A stretch of 64,000 bases of DNA from Actinopolyspora lacussalsi (GCA_030803735.1 JAURUC010000001.1:1373501-1437500); one strand, 5' to 3'; numbered from the stretch's first letter, positions 47,133 to 57,265 are shown. Program-made: numbers and translations. Notes: generated by a model from the letters alone, not told the origin.

Positions 47133-48422
47133 TCACTTCTGCTCGATCAGCTTTTCCAGCCTGCGCTGCAGGGCGCTCAATGCCTTGTCGGGTTTCTTGT
47201 CGCCGGAGATCGCGGCGTAGACCTCGTCCTGGACGGCGAGCGTGACGTCGCCGTAGTTGACGACTCGGGGGCGCGGCTCGGCGCTCTTGATGGATTTCTT
47301 GAGGGTGTCCAGGTACGGGTACTCCCGCTGCAGTTCCGGATCGTCGTAGAGCGCGCCGCGCGTGGGGGCCAACGAGCCCTTGATCAACCGCTGTCGCTGC
47401 TGCTTCTTCGAGGTGTAGAACTTGATGAAGTCCAACGCGGTGGCCTTGTTCTCCGCGAAGGACGAGATCGCGAGGTTGTGCCCGCCGAGACTGGACACGC
47501 CCTTTCCGGTGATGCCGGGCAGCGGTGCGACGGCGAACTCGCCCGCGACCTTCGACGAACCGTCGTCGGCGTTGGCCTGCGACCACATGAACGGCCAGTT
47601 GCGGCTGAAGACGAGCTCGCCGCCGATGAACGCGCGCTTGTTGGGCTGTTCCTTGTAGGCGATCGCCGCGCGCGGGATGGTACCGGAGCTGAAGCCTTCG
47701 ACCATGGTTTCGAGTCCGCGCAGCGCCTCCGGCGAGTCCACGGTGGGCTGCCCCTGACCATTGACGATCTGCCCGCCCGCGCCGTGAACGGCCTCGGCGA
47801 AGTTGACCGTCAGCCCTTCGTACTTGGCGTGCTGACCCGCGTAGCAGGACATTCCCTCGGCCGCGGGGAGCTCGAGCACCTTGGCGCAGATCTCGCGCAT
47901 CTCCTCGCGCGTGGTCGGTGGTTGGGCGTCCACCTTGTTCAGCAGATCCTTCCGGTAGTACAGCAACCCCCCGTCGGAGTAGGCGGGGACCGAGAAGAGC
48001 CTGCCCCGGTACCTGGCGGTTTTCATCGCGGATTCCAGGAAGGGCGAGAAGTCGAACTCCTCCTTCGGCAGTTCGACGACCCACCGGTTCGCGGCGAACT
48101 CCGCGTTCCACACGTTGTCCAGGTCCAGCACGGTGAAAGCGCCGGACTCGGTCTGGGCGTTCTGCACCATCTGCTGCCGCTGCTGGTCGCCGTCGGCGGG
48201 CAGCTCGATCAGCCGGACCCGCTGCTCGGGGTGGGACCCGTTCCACGTCTCGACCGCCTGGGTGACGGCGCCGGTCACGTCCTTGCCGGTGGCGAAGGTG
48301 ATGGGGCCTCGACCGCTGATCTCACTCGATGCCGACGAATCACCACCGCCACCGCCACAGCCGGCGACCACGAAAGCCGCCACCGTCATCAGGGATACGG
48401 ATCTCCAACGTAATGACTTCAT
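47133..48422 (-). CDS. Sugar ABC transporter solute-binding lipoprotein
   Basis: A 429-residue family 1 binding protein. The N terminus has a basic start, a hydrophobic core and a lipobox (FVVAGCGGGG), so it is lipid-anchored outside the membrane. The mature part has GPITFATGKDVTGAV and the usual two-lobe sequence pattern. AGGAGA precedes the ATG. It is the first operon gene; alpha-glucosides such as maltose or isomaltose are the likely ligands, because a GH13 glucosidase is encoded in the same operon. Confidence 0.9.
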   Translation of the reverse strand: MKSLRWRSVSLMTVAAFVVAGCGGGGGDSSASSEISGRGPITFATGKDVTGAVTQAVETWNGSHPEQRVRLIELPADGDQQRQQMVQNAQTESGAFTVLDLDNVWNAEFAANRWVVELPKEEFDFSPFLESAMKTARYRGRLFSVPAYSDGGLLYYRKDLLNKVDAQPPTTREEMREICAKVLELPAAEGMSCYAGQHAKYEGLTVNFAEAVHGAGGQIVNGQGQPTVDSPEALRGLETMVEGFSSGTIPRAAIAYKEQPNKRAFIGGELVFSRNWPFMWSQANADDGSSKVAGEFAVAPLPGITGKGVSSLGGHNLAISSFAENKATALDFIKFYTSKKQQRQRLIKGSLAPTRGALYDDPELQREYPYLDTLKKSIKSAEPRPRVVNYGDVTLAVQDEVYAAISGDKKPDKALSALQRRLEKLIEQK

Positions 48423-48449
48423 CCTTATCTCCTCGAATCGAGTCGATCA

Positions 48450-48473
48450 GAACGCGCGACGAATCACGCGTTC
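48450..48473. promoter_or_regulatory. Candidate operator before the sugar-uptake operon
   Basis: GAACGCG and CGCGTTC form a perfect 7-bp inverted repeat around 10 bases, 28 bases upstream of the binding-protein ATG. The AACGC half-site recurs in the sites upstream of the lacI-type gene, hinting that this is also a LacI-family site. Confidence 0.5.
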
Positions 48474-48621
48474 GGTTCCGAAAAATATGTGGGACGACGA
48501 ATTTTCAGCCGAACGGCCGAATCATTTCCGGGACTCCGATCGACGTCGGCCACATTACGACCACCGGGTGTTTTCCGTTATCGGAAACGAACTCGGCGCC
48601 GTCCGGAGCTTCCGGGACGTC

Positions 48622-49629
48622 TCACATGGAATCGTTGCCGGTGGTCGACGAACGCACCACCAGTTCGGTGGGCAGCACCACGTCACGGGTCTCGGCGCTG
48701 CCCTGTTCCAGCTGCTCCAGCAGCAGTTTCGCCGCCGTTCCTCCTTCCTGGCGTACCGGCTGCACCACAGTGGACAACCCGGAGCACTCGGACATCTCGT
48801 GCCCGTCGAATCCCACGATCGCCATTTCACGCGGCACGTGGAGTTTGTGGTTGCGCAACGCGTGCATCGCTCCGAAGGCCATCTCGTCCGACATGGCGAA
48901 AACAGCCGTGGGGCGCAGCTCGTCGGCGAGTATCCGAGTCATGGCTCGTCTTCCTCCCGAAACGGAGAAATCTCCGGCACACAACCAACTCTCCCGAACC
49001 GGGACATCCTGTTCGGCCATCGCGTCCCGGAAAGCGGTAAAACGCTCGTGCGGGGCGGGCAGGTTCAACGCGTCTGGCGTACCACCGTGGATCATCGCGA
49101 TGTCGGTGTGCCCCTGGTTGAGCAGATGCCGCACGGCGAGCATGCCCCCGCCGTGATCGTCGATCCACACCGAGTTGAAGCCGTCCATCCTGCCGCCCAC
49201 GAATCCCAGCGGCACGTCCAGCCCGCGCAACCGATCGGACTCCTCGGCACGCAGCGAAAGGGTCAGCACGAGCACGGCGTCCACGCTGCGCCGCAGCGGA
49301 AGTTCCCGGAAGAACCGCTCACGCCCTTCCTGATCCCCGACCACGTAGAGCATCAGGTCGTAGCCCGCCGAGCGCAGCGCTTCCTCCGCACCCGCCAGCA
49401 CCTGCCCGAAGAACCACCGTGAGACGTAGGGCACCAGCACGCCGATACGCCGGGTCCTTCCGGTGGCCAACCCGGAGGCCGACCTGGAGATGGAGTAGTT
49501 CAGCTCCTCGGCCACGGTGCGCACGCGCTGCCGGGTCCGTTCGGACACTCCCGGCTGTTGCCGCAATGCCCGGGAGACCGTCGCGGTGGAGACACCGGCC
49601 GCACGAGCGACCTCCTCGATCGTGGCCAT
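48622..49629 (-). CDS. LacI family transcriptional regulator
   Basis: A 335-residue repressor starting at the ATG at 49629 (MATIEEVARAAGVSTATVSR), which is the standard LacI start; GGGAG lies before it. The helix-turn-helix ends in a hinge (RSASGLATGRTRRIGVLVP), and the periplasmic-binding-like sugar domain follows to the C terminus. It sits just upstream of the uptake operon on the same strand. Two LacI-type dyads lie upstream of its own gene, so autoregulation and control of the operon are likely. Confidence 0.92.
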   Translation of the reverse strand: MATIEEVARAAGVSTATVSRALRQQPGVSERTRQRVRTVAEELNYSISRSASGLATGRTRRIGVLVPYVSRWFFGQVLAGAEEALRSAGYDLMLYVVGDQEGRERFFRELPLRRSVDAVLVLTLSLRAEESDRLRGLDVPLGFVGGRMDGFNSVWIDDHGGGMLAVRHLLNQGHTDIAMIHGGTPDALNLPAPHERFTAFRDAMAEQDVPVRESWLCAGDFSVSGGRRAMTRILADELRPTAVFAMSDEMAFGAMHALRNHKLHVPREMAIVGFDGHEMSECSGLSTVVQPVRQEGGTAAKLLLEQLEQGSAETRDVVLPTELVVRSSTTGNDSM

Positions 49630-49686
49630 TGTGCTCCCTGTCACGTTGCTGCCTCGATTGATCCGGAAGACTAAATGTGACCCACA

Positions 49687-49707
49687 ACGCAACACAAGCG
49701 GTTGCGT
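49687..49707. promoter_or_regulatory. LacI-type operator, proximal
   Basis: ACGCAAC and GTTGCGT form a perfect 7-bp inverted repeat around 7 bases, 58 bases upstream of the lacI-type start. Confidence 0.6.
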
Positions 49708-49757
49708 AGATCGAACGAACATTTTTTCCTAATAAGCTTGTGCGCTGCTGATATTCA

Positions 49758-49775
49758 AACGCAAACGCTTGCGTT
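49758..49775. promoter_or_regulatory. LacI-type operator, distal
   Basis: AACGCAAACGCTTGCGTT is an 18-bp dyad with 8 of 9 positions matching in each half and a central CG, the classical LacI-family form. Confidence 0.75.
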
Positions 49776-49868
49776 CGGACGACACAAGAGGGACGTGAAC
49801 CACGTGAACGGGTAACGAAGTGGTACCGACGACGGTTAAACGCCGTCAATTGGCCGAACGGATGAGAT

Positions 49869-50615
49869 TCAGAGTCGGTGGTCGTCGACCAGCTCACGCG
49901 CCGTCGTCAGCAGGGACTCGTCGAGGTCCGCCCGCGTGAGGTAGAAACGGTCCTCGTAGGCGTCGAGAATCCCGCGTTCGAAGGTGTCGAGGTCGGCTTC
50001 GGGCGCCTCGGCTCGAACCGAGCCGACCGACTCGCCGTCGAAGTCGAGCCCCAGTGCTCGGTACACCTCGGTGAGCAGCGGACGCAACACCTCGGCCCCG
50101 TCGAAGACCGCAACCGCGCTGAACAACCAGGCACGCCGCAGGATCCGTTGCGCCGTGCCGACGAGCTTGACCCGTCCGCGCGCGTTCACACTGTGGGCTC
50201 CCGGGCAGTACTCGCCCGGCACGGCACCGACCCGCGCGTCCACGCCGTACTCCGCCAGCAGCCCGGCCCACAGCCGGGCGTAGCCGTCGAAGCGCTCCTC
50301 CATCCCGCCCAACGAGTCCGCCTCGGCCGCGATGTGATCGACCACCAGCGAGTCCGCGGTGTAGGCGACCGCGCGGCCACCGGGCGCACGCACCACCGGA
50401 GTGAAACCGGCGTCCCGAACCAGGGCGACCGCCTCGGGAAAACCGGGACGCAACGTGTCGCGTCGCCCGAACGCCACGGTGGGGGTGGTGGGCCGGTACA
50501 CCCGCAGCGCCGAGCCCGCCGCACCGTCACTCGCCCGCCTGACGAGGGCGTGCGCCAGCGCGACCTCGAAGGACTGGCTCGTGTCCCCACCCAGCGCCCC
50601 GTGATACAGCTCCAC
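49869..50615 (-). CDS. Lipoate-protein ligase A/octanoyltransferase-like protein
   Basis: A 248-residue member of the biotin/lipoyl ligase (LplA/LipM) fold. Visible are VAFGRRDTLRPG, the substrate-loop GGRAVAYTADSLVVD, and the conserved Lys in GRVKLVGTAQR. Such enzymes attach lipoyl or octanoyl groups to carrier-protein lysines. Nothing adjacent indicates a partner, and the protein may have another acyl-transfer job. It stands alone, convergent-free, after a 240-base gap from lacI. Confidence 0.78.
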   Translation of the reverse strand: MELYHGALGGDTSQSFEVALAHALVRRASDGAAGSALRVYRPTTPTVAFGRRDTLRPGFPEAVALVRDAGFTPVVRAPGGRAVAYTADSLVVDHIAAEADSLGGMEERFDGYARLWAGLLAEYGVDARVGAVPGEYCPGAHSVNARGRVKLVGTAQRILRRAWLFSAVAVFDGAEVLRPLLTEVYRALGLDFDGESVGSVRAEAPEADLDTFERGILDAYEDRFYLTRADLDESLLTTARELVDDHRL

Positions 50616-50767
50616 GCGGCAAGCCTACGCAACGGGCGAAGCGGGGCGGACACGGCGATCCCCCGGCCGACCACGCCGAGGCGGGGATTCCGGAGGGATC
50701 GCACGCCGGAGGAACGGGCATCTCCGGACGCGGTAGCGCGACAATGCGGCGGGGTGCGAAATTCGCA

Positions 50768-51217
50768 CTACCGTCGGTGGTTCAGTTTCGCGCGTTCCTG
50801 CCCCAAACCGACGGGGGCGACGTGATCCAGCCAGTCGAAGAACTCGTTCCCCGCCGTGCGCAACGCGTCGAGGAGTGCGTCCTTCGGCGCGGCGGCGGTT
50901 CGCTTCTCCTCACCCGCTCGCACGGAAACCACCACGTGCTCCCGGGGAATGTTCCGGAAAGACAGTTCGACGGGCTGATCCGGAAAATACGTGCCGCAGT
51001 CCTTTCCATCGACAAGGTCCTCGACCATGTCGGCCAGGTACCTCCACAAGTAATCCACATCGTCCCACAGGGTCGTGTCCAGCACCTCCACACCCCACAC
51101 CGTGAGCACGATCGCGCCCTCGACGTACTCACCACGTCGTGTTCGCGCGGTTTCGTCGAGAGCGCCGAAAGTTCCGTCACGCCGCCGAAGCAGGGTTTCG
51201 GCCGTCACCGGAAGCAC
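50768..51217 (-). CDS. Hypothetical protein
   Basis: A 149-residue acidic protein from a GTG at 51217 with GGGAG about 9 bases upstream. No known motif; patterns such as TLWDDVDYLWRYLADMVEDL and GNEFFDWLDHV suggest an alpha/beta fold. Its size and acidity resemble immunity proteins of polymorphic toxins, but that is only an impression. The divergent gene at 51419 is likewise unrecognised. Confidence 0.6.
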   Translation of the reverse strand: MLPVTAETLLRRRDGTFGALDETARTRRGEYVEGAIVLTVWGVEVLDTTLWDDVDYLWRYLADMVEDLVDGKDCGTYFPDQPVELSFRNIPREHVVVSVRAGEEKRTAAAPKDALLDALRTAGNEFFDWLDHVAPVGLGQERAKLNHRR

Positions 51218-51418
51218 CGTCGATCACTCCCAACGGGAAGAGCGTCGTCTTGTGCGGACGGAACTTACGCTCTCGCACCGGAACACTTCCAGCCACTCCA
51301 AGCAATTGCCGACACTAACGCGCGTAACCAATCTTAACACGAAAGGGCTAAATTTATGCGTTGATTTCCAACACTCCGAGTCGCTGTCGCAGGATTTCTC
51401 CGACGAAGGGAGGAAGAC

Positions 51419-52105
51419 ATGGCACCGAAGTATCGAACTCGAGAGGACGGCACGGTCTACCCACTGGAAGGTGGTGGCGGCGGCGGCAAGGGAAAGGCGA
51501 CAGTTGTAGCGGGCGGCGTGGCACTGGCCGTGTGGGCGACCGGAGGTGGCACCGGTGGCGTGACTCTCGGCGGTTCGGGAACGACCACGGTTAGCATGTC
51601 CACCGCGGACACGGCCGTGGTACGCACCATCGGAAAGAACCTCTCGAAAGCACGACGGGACGTGAGACGGGGCAATCGCGAACGCGCCTGGAAGCGGCTC
51701 GGCCTTCGCCGGGGACGCCGCGTCACCAGGAGTGCCGTGGAATGCGTGACGAGTACCTACGGGCAGGTACGGGAATTCTTCGTCCGGACACCGTGCCGAG
51801 AGCTGCGACGGTTCCAGTTTCCCCTGGGCTACGACAGCGGGACGATCTCGGTGCTCATCTCACGCGTCCGGATGCGTTCCAGTGCCGCGGCGCGGGATTT
51901 CCGCTCCCTGATCGACGAACACGGCACCGGAGACATCCGTCCCGTCCTGTCCACGGTGCGGTTCACCGGGCACCACTACGACTCGGCCCCTCGCCGCGAC
52001 ACCGTGTTCGTGGCCGAGACGGAGTCCCGCACCGGCAACGTGCCGGAACCGGTCCTCGACACGACCGCGGAAGCAGCCGCCGCACTGGCCAGAAGTGCTG
52101 GATGA
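51419..52105 (+). CDS. Hypothetical protein
   Basis: A 228-residue product with a strong GGGAGGAAG ribosome site before the ATG. A Gly-rich stretch (residues ~17-55) with one weakly hydrophobic segment precedes a basic region (residues ~70-100) and a globular C-terminal half containing GYDSGTISVLISRVRMRS. Not recognised. It might be partnered with the divergent gene at 50768 since they share a 200-base gap. Confidence 0.55.
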   Translation: MAPKYRTREDGTVYPLEGGGGGGKGKATVVAGGVALAVWATGGGTGGVTLGGSGTTTVSMSTADTAVVRTIGKNLSKARRDVRRGNRERAWKRLGLRRGRRVTRSAVECVTSTYGQVREFFVRTPCRELRRFQFPLGYDSGTISVLISRVRMRSSAAARDFRSLIDEHGTGDIRPVLSTVRFTGHHYDSAPRRDTVFVAETESRTGNVPEPVLDTTAEAAAALARSAG

Positions 52106-52219
52106 ACTCCAGCGGGGTCGCCACCGCGACCATCGACATCGCCTTCGCACGGGTGAACGCACCCGTGCGAAGCGGCCCGACAACGCTTCGGACCCCGGAG
52201 AAGCACTCGGTGCGGAACC

Positions 52220-52981
52220 TCACGCGAGGTGCGCGCCGGTATCTCCGTCCGCCTGCCGTTCGAGGTGTCCCAGTACGGCGGTGTAGACGGTGTTGCTGGA
52301 CTCCCCGCCGGTGTAGGGGTTGTCGAACGTGACGACGTGCGCCCGAACGGTGTCGAAGACTTCCGAAAGAGCCGCGGTGAACTCCTCGCTCGGCGGATCG
52401 TCCGACCACAGGGCGAAGACCCCACCCGGTTCGAGATGCTCCGCGAGTCGGCGCAACCCTTCGGGTTCGTAGCACCAGGCGTGGCTCGGATCCAGCACGT
52501 GCGTCGGCGAGTGATCGATGTCGAGCAGCACGGCGTGGAACCGTCGTCGCGGCGCTTCGGCGTCGAAACCGGTTCCGGCACCCACCATCGCGAAGAAGTC
52601 ATCGTGCACCAGCCGGGTCCGCGGGTCCGAGGTCAGTTCCGTGCCCAACGGCAGCAGCTCGCGACGGTGCCACTCGATGACCTCGCCGAGGGATTCCACC
52701 ACGTGCAGCGAGCGCACCCGCGGTTCTTCGAGGGCGGCTCGGGCGGTGTAGCCGAGCCCTAGACCACCCACCACGACGTCGAGCTCGGCCGCGGGCGAGG
52801 CCGCCAGTCCGAGCCGCGCGAGTTCGACCTCCGCCACCGTGAACAGGCTGGACATGAGGAACTCCTCGTCCAGTTTGATCTCGTGCACGTCCCGCTCCAG
52901 GGAACGGTCCCAACGACGGCGCAGGCTGATCGTACCGATCGACGTCTCACGCCAGTCCAGTTCCTCGAAGCGAGCACTCAC
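52220..52981 (-). CDS. Spermidine synthase-like protein
   Basis: A 253-residue class I Rossmann protein from a GTG at 52981 with AAGGGA upstream. The co-substrate site reads LDVVVGGLGLGYTARAAL, then HVVESLGEVIEWHR, and the acidic HAVLLDIDHSP follows, as in polyamine aminopropyltransferases and relatives. The normal Asp-based active-site pattern is only partly visible, so it may be a methyltransferase-like relative rather than a true spermidine synthase. It stands alone. Confidence 0.75.
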   Translation of the reverse strand: MSARFEELDWRETSIGTISLRRRWDRSLERDVHEIKLDEEFLMSSLFTVAEVELARLGLAASPAAELDVVVGGLGLGYTARAALEEPRVRSLHVVESLGEVIEWHRRELLPLGTELTSDPRTRLVHDDFFAMVGAGTGFDAEAPRRRFHAVLLDIDHSPTHVLDPSHAWCYEPEGLRRLAEHLEPGGVFALWSDDPPSEEFTAALSEVFDTVRAHVVTFDNPYTGGESSNTVYTAVLGHLERQADGDTGAHLA

Positions 52982-53156
52982 CAGTGGCGTCCCTTCCGTG
53001 TGGTGATTCCGGGTTACCGACCGCCGGAGCGGGACGGGCACCACCTGATGTCGGGTACGCGAGACGGGTACCGCCAAGATCTCGACAGCAGCATACGCAC
53101 ACCGCCACGTCTTCGTCCGGCCCGGTTCGTCACGGTGGGAAAGTCTTCTACCCGTT

Positions 53157-53530
53157 CGCCGCGACGTACTCCGTAGTCACCTGCCCGGACGGGCGTACGA
53201 ATCCCTGCCTCTGGACATCACCGAAGCCGGGATCAACGTCAACATCACCGGTGACCTGCCGCCGGGAACAATGCCGCCGCTGAGGATTATCGGTCCGCAC
53301 CCAGCTTTCACTCGGCACACGCCCAGCCACACGCCGCACGGTGGTGGTCATGAACGAACCCGAACCGACATACCGGGGGCGCGAGCTGCCCAGGCCGCAG
53401 GACGAGGTCGTCGACCAGGGCCTGGGCTTCGACCTCGGTACGCTGCTCAGCCGTAGGGGCACGTTGCGGCGGCTCGGCGCGGCGGGAGCAACGCTGACCG
53501 CCTGCGACACCGGTTCCGGTGACTCCAACG
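53157..53530 (+). pseudogene. Decayed intradiol dioxygenase-like region
   Basis: From an ATG at 53350 the frame reads MNEPEPTYRGRELPRPQDEV, then GLGFDLGTLLSRRGTLRRLG and a lipobox-like LTACDTG, matching the N terminus of secreted intradiol ring-cleavage dioxygenase-like lipoproteins. It stops being recognisable at about 53530, where the next gene's 3' end begins. Just upstream another frame (53195-53300) reads SLPLDITEAGINVNITGDLP, perhaps part of a neighbouring gene. No catalytic domain remains. Confidence 0.5.
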
Positions 53531-53531
53531 C

Positions 53532-55091
53532 TCACTGCTCCCGCAGCAGCCGGGCGAGCCGCGCCCGGGTTCCGGCACGTCGCCAGTCGCCCCGGGGCAA
53601 CAGGCTCAACAGGTGCTCCAGCACCTCGATGTCGTCCCTGCCGTGCTCGGTGCTCGCATAGCTCCACAGCAGATCAGGGTCCTCGCTGCCCAGCACCGCG
53701 CCGCGCAAACCCGCCGCGAGTTCCTCCCGCTCCTCCCGAACCACCGGGGCCTCCGAGCCCGGCAACAGCCCGGCCCCGTGGAGAGCCAGCGCCGATCGCA
53801 GCGCTCCTTCGCACAGCGCCTCGCGCACGTCGTGGAAATCCGCTTCGATCGAGGCGTCGAGCCGATAGGGCTTCGTTCGTACGACAGCACACCCGATCTG
53901 GTTGCGCAGTCGATGGATCTCGGCGCGAACGGTGACCGGGTTACCCCGCTCACCGTGTACGAGCAGGGCGAGCCGCTCGGAACTCACCCCGGCCGGACGC
54001 AGCGCCAACGCGGCGAGCAACTCGGCGTGCCTCGTTCCCAACTCCAGCCGCTGCCCGTCTAACTCCGCGGTGGGGTATTCGCTCATCAACCCGAGACGGA
54101 GCGTGTGCCGCACCGCCGCGGGAGCGGGGGTACGCGTCACTCCGGACGTTCCGCCATGGGGTGACCGGTTTCGACGTGGCGCGCGCAGCAAGTAACCCCC
54201 GGAGAGCGGTTCCAGCACGATCCGCCTGTCGTCCCCGACGGCGATCCCGGCTTCGGGCCGAGTCGGCTCGACCCGTTCGGGCAAGTTCAGCTCACCGGAG
54301 TTCGTTTCGATCACATGACCTCGTGGACCGAGCAGCGCACCGGGTTCGCCGCGGAGCGCACGCAACGAGGGAAGGTGTCGCTGCCGGAGGCGTTCGTGCT
54401 CGCGGCGCATCCGATCGGTCAACCGGTTCTCCGCCAGCCGAGCCGCGGCCGTCACCAGCGCGGTAAGAGCCGGGTGCATGGTTCGCAGCGGTCCGCTGAC
54501 GTCGATGGAGCCGAGGACCGCCCCGGTTTCCGGGTCGTGCACCGGGCTGGCCGCGCAGGTCCACGCGTGGTAAGTGCGCACCAGGTGCTCGGCGGAATGA
54601 ATACGTACCGGTGAACCGGTGGCCAGCGTCGTTCCCATCGCGTTCGTGCCGATGGCGTCCTCGGACCAGCGTGTTCCCTCGCTGAGCAGGACGTCGTCGG
54701 CCTTGCGGCAGATCTCCGGATTCCCCTCCCGCCACAGGATGGTCCCCGCCGCATCGGTGACGATCATGATGTGCGGGGTGTCCCCGGCCGCTTCCAACAG
54801 TGTTTCCCGCAGCAAGGGGACGCATTCCGCCAGCGGATGCTCCGCCCGGATCTCGGGAAGTGCGGCGGTTTCGAACTCGACGGGAGGCTGCCACCCGTTC
54901 GGGTCGATCCGCGCCGCCAGCGATCGCCGCCAGGACTCCACCACGACCGGACGCGGCGAGCACGTTCCCTTCCGCTTGCCGTCCACGCACACGTCATCGG
55001 CTACATCACCTCCGAGCACGGCGGCGTGCACCTGTTCGAGCAACCGGGCCTGTCGCAACGGATCGCCTGATGATTCGTCGAAGTACCTCAT
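53532..55091 (-). CDS. GAF-domain transcriptional regulator
   Basis: A 519-residue regulator. The ATG at 55091 starts MRYFDESSGDPL. A GAF-containing sensor (~80-215) carries LLSEGTRWSEDAIGTNAMGT and HAWTCAASPVHDPETGAVLG, the AcoR-type signature. The C-terminal half has no sigma-54 AAA domain but a winged-helix region (~345-420; RHAELLAALALRPAGVSSER). This type is regularly divergent from aldehyde dehydrogenase genes, as here. It probably activates that gene on sensing an aldehyde, alcohol or related metabolite. Confidence 0.82.
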   Translation of the reverse strand: MRYFDESSGDPLRQARLLEQVHAAVLGGDVADDVCVDGKRKGTCSPRPVVVESWRRSLAARIDPNGWQPPVEFETAALPEIRAEHPLAECVPLLRETLLEAAGDTPHIMIVTDAAGTILWREGNPEICRKADDVLLSEGTRWSEDAIGTNAMGTTLATGSPVRIHSAEHLVRTYHAWTCAASPVHDPETGAVLGSIDVSGPLRTMHPALTALVTAAARLAENRLTDRMRREHERLRQRHLPSLRALRGEPGALLGPRGHVIETNSGELNLPERVEPTRPEAGIAVGDDRRIVLEPLSGGYLLRAPRRNRSPHGGTSGVTRTPAPAAVRHTLRLGLMSEYPTAELDGQRLELGTRHAELLAALALRPAGVSSERLALLVHGERGNPVTVRAEIHRLRNQIGCAVVRTKPYRLDASIEADFHDVREALCEGALRSALALHGAGLLPGSEAPVVREEREELAAGLRGAVLGSEDPDLLWSYASTEHGRDDIEVLEHLLSLLPRGDWRRAGTRARLARLLREQ

Positions 55092-55355
55092 GGAAATGTC
55101 GACCACGCGGGGCGCCTCGCGGAATGTTCGGGCACCGGATCCGACACCGGCGCGAGTCAACCCATGCTGCCGTGTGATCCGGACAACGGACAAGATGTCG
55201 AACGATCGAGGTAGCCGAGCGGGACGAGCTCGCCCACGCAACGTGTCTGCAACGTGCACGACTCTACGGTGCCGTCCGACGTCCCCGAGCCGCCCTGAGG
55301 AGGGTGATCGCTTCTCGGGGACCAACGAGTGACGACGCCGCACGGAGGTACGGAC

Positions 55356-56879
55356 ATGGGCCAATACGCAGCGCCGGGAGCAGCTGGCTCGGTCGTCGAG
55401 TACCGATCTCGGTACGACCACTTCATCGGCGGCGCATACGTGGCGCCCGCCAAGGGTGGATACTTCGAGAATCCCACCCCGATCACCGGCAAACCCTTCA
55501 CCGAGATGGCACGGGGCACCGCCGAGGACGTGGAGCGGGCGATCGACGCCGCCGAATCCGCCGTGAGCACCTGGGGCGGGAAATCACCCGCCGAACGCGC
55601 GGGAATACTGCTGAGCATCGCCGAGCGGATGGAGCGGAACCTGGAGAAGCTCGCGGTGGCCGAATCCTGGGAGAACGGGAAGCCGGTACGCGAGACGCTG
55701 GCCGCCGACATCCCGCTGGCGATCGACCACTTCCGCTACTTCGCCGGTGCGCTGCGTGCGCAGGAGGGCACGCTGTCGCAGGTGGACGAGGACACCGTCG
55801 CCTACCACTTCCACGAACCGCTCGGGGTGGTCGCACAGATCATCCCGTGGAACTTCCCGATCCTGATGGCGACGTGGAAGCTTGCTCCCGCGCTGGCGGG
55901 CGGCAACGCCGTCGTTCTCAAACCGGCCGAGCAGACACCGGCATCCATTCACGTGCTGCTCGAACTGATCGCCGATCTGCTGCCCGCGGGAACGGTGAAC
56001 GTGATCAACGGGTTCGGCGTTGAGGCGGGCAAGCCGCTGGCCTCCAACCCGCGGATTCGCAAGGTGGCCTTCACCGGAGAGACCACCACCGGCAGGCTGA
56101 TCCTGCAGTACGCCAGCGAGAACATCATCCCGGTGACGGTCGAGCTCGGCGGCAAGAGCCCGAACATCTTCTTCAACGACGTCGCCGCCGCCGACGACGC
56201 CTTCTACGACAAGGCTCTCGAGGGATTCACCCTCTTCGCGCTGAATCAGGGCGAGGTGTGCACCTGCCCGTCGCGGGCGCTGGTCCAGTCCGGCATCTAC
56301 CGGGACTTCACCACCGACGCCGTGGCGCGCACCAAAAACATCACTCCCGGACACCCGCTGGACACCGACACCCAGATCGGGGCACAGGCCAGCAACGACC
56401 AGCTGGAGAAGATCCTGTCCTACATCGACATCGGTAAGCAGGAGGGAGCCAAGATCCTCACCGGCGGCAACCGGGTGGAGCTGGGTGGTGAACTGTCCGG
56501 CGGCTACTACGTCGAACCCACCATCTTCGAGGGCCACAACAAGCAGCGGATCTTCCAGGAGGAGATCTTCGGGCCGGTAGTGTCGGTAACCTCGTTCGAC
56601 GACTACGAGGACGCGATGAAAACGGCCAACGACACGCTCTACGGCCTGGGCGCGGGTGTGTGGTCACGCAACGGCAACACCGCGTACCGCGCGGGCCGGG
56701 ACATCCAGGCCGGTCGCGTGTGGGTGAACAACTACCACTCCTATCCCGCCCATGCGGCGTTCGGCGGCTACAAGCAGTCGGGCATCGGCAGGGAAACCCA
56801 CAAGATGATGCTCGATCACTACCAGCAGACCAAGAATCTGCTGGTCAACTACTCGGAGAGCGCGATGGGACTGTTCTGA
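55356..56879 (+). CDS. Aldehyde dehydrogenase (NAD+)
   Basis: A 507-residue enzyme. The ATG at 55356 has CGGAGG upstream. The Rossmann and catalytic domains are complete: [19 protein letters not shown], catalytic Glu in [11 protein letters not shown] and catalytic Cys in [13 protein letters not shown], preceded by [11 protein letters not shown]. It resembles AldA/ExaC-type enzymes that oxidise acetaldehyde and similar compounds to acids. Its stop overlaps the ATG of the DUF779 gene by one base (TGATG). Confidence 0.93.
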   Translation: MGQYAAPGAAGSVVEYRSRYDHFIGGAYVAPAKGGYFENPTPITGKPFTEMARGTAEDVERAIDAAESAVSTWGGKSPAERAGILLSIAERMERNLEKLAVAESWENGKPVRETLAADIPLAIDHFRYFAGALRAQEGTLSQVDEDTVAYHFHEPLGVVAQIIPWNFPILMATWKLAPALAGGNAVVLKPAEQTPASIHVLLELIADLLPAGTVNVINGFGVEAGKPLASNPRIRKVAFTGETTTGRLILQYASENIIPVTVELGGKSPNIFFNDVAAADDAFYDKALEGFTLFALNQGEVCTCPSRALVQSGIYRDFTTDAVARTKNITPGHPLDTDTQIGAQASNDQLEKILSYIDIGKQEGAKILTGGNRVELGGELSGGYYVEPTIFEGHNKQRIFQEEIFGPVVSVTSFDDYEDAMKTANDTLYGLGAGVWSRNGNTAYRAGRDIQAGRVWVNNYHSYPAHAAFGGYKQSGIGRETHKMMLDHYQQTKNLLVNYSESAMGLF

Positions 56880-57265
56880 TGAACACACCGGCCCCGCAAC
56901 GGGTGGCCGTGACCGACCAGGCGGCGGAACTCATCCGTCGCCTAGTCGAGCAGCACGGTCACGTCATGTTCCACCAGTCCGGCGGGTGCTGCGACGGCAG
57001 TGCACCGATGTGCTATCCCCACGGCGAGTTCCGCACCGGGGTCAACGACGTGCACCTGGGAGACCTCGAGGTCGAAGGTGTCGCCGAGGGTGTCGAGGTG
57101 TGGATGTCGGGACCGCAGTTCGAGTACTGGCGGCACACCCATCTGACCATCGACGTGGTCAGTGGTCGGGGCAGCGGATTCTCGCTGGAGGCACCGGAAG
57201 GTGTGCGGTTCCTGCTCCGTTCACGCCTGCTCACCTCGGAGGAACTGGCCGGGCTCGAAACCTGA
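56879..57265 (+). CDS. DUF779 protein
   Basis: A 128-residue protein with the family's Cys-rich HQSGGCCDGSAPMCYP motif. DUF779 genes are known as constant neighbours of aldehyde dehydrogenase genes, and the one-base overlap here implies co-translation. The Cys cluster suggests metal binding or a redox role, but the biochemical function is not known. Confidence 0.88.
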   Translation: MNTPAPQRVAVTDQAAELIRRLVEQHGHVMFHQSGGCCDGSAPMCYPHGEFRTGVNDVHLGDLEVEGVAEGVEVWMSGPQFEYWRHTHLTIDVVSGRGSGFSLEAPEGVRFLLRSRLLTSEELAGLET

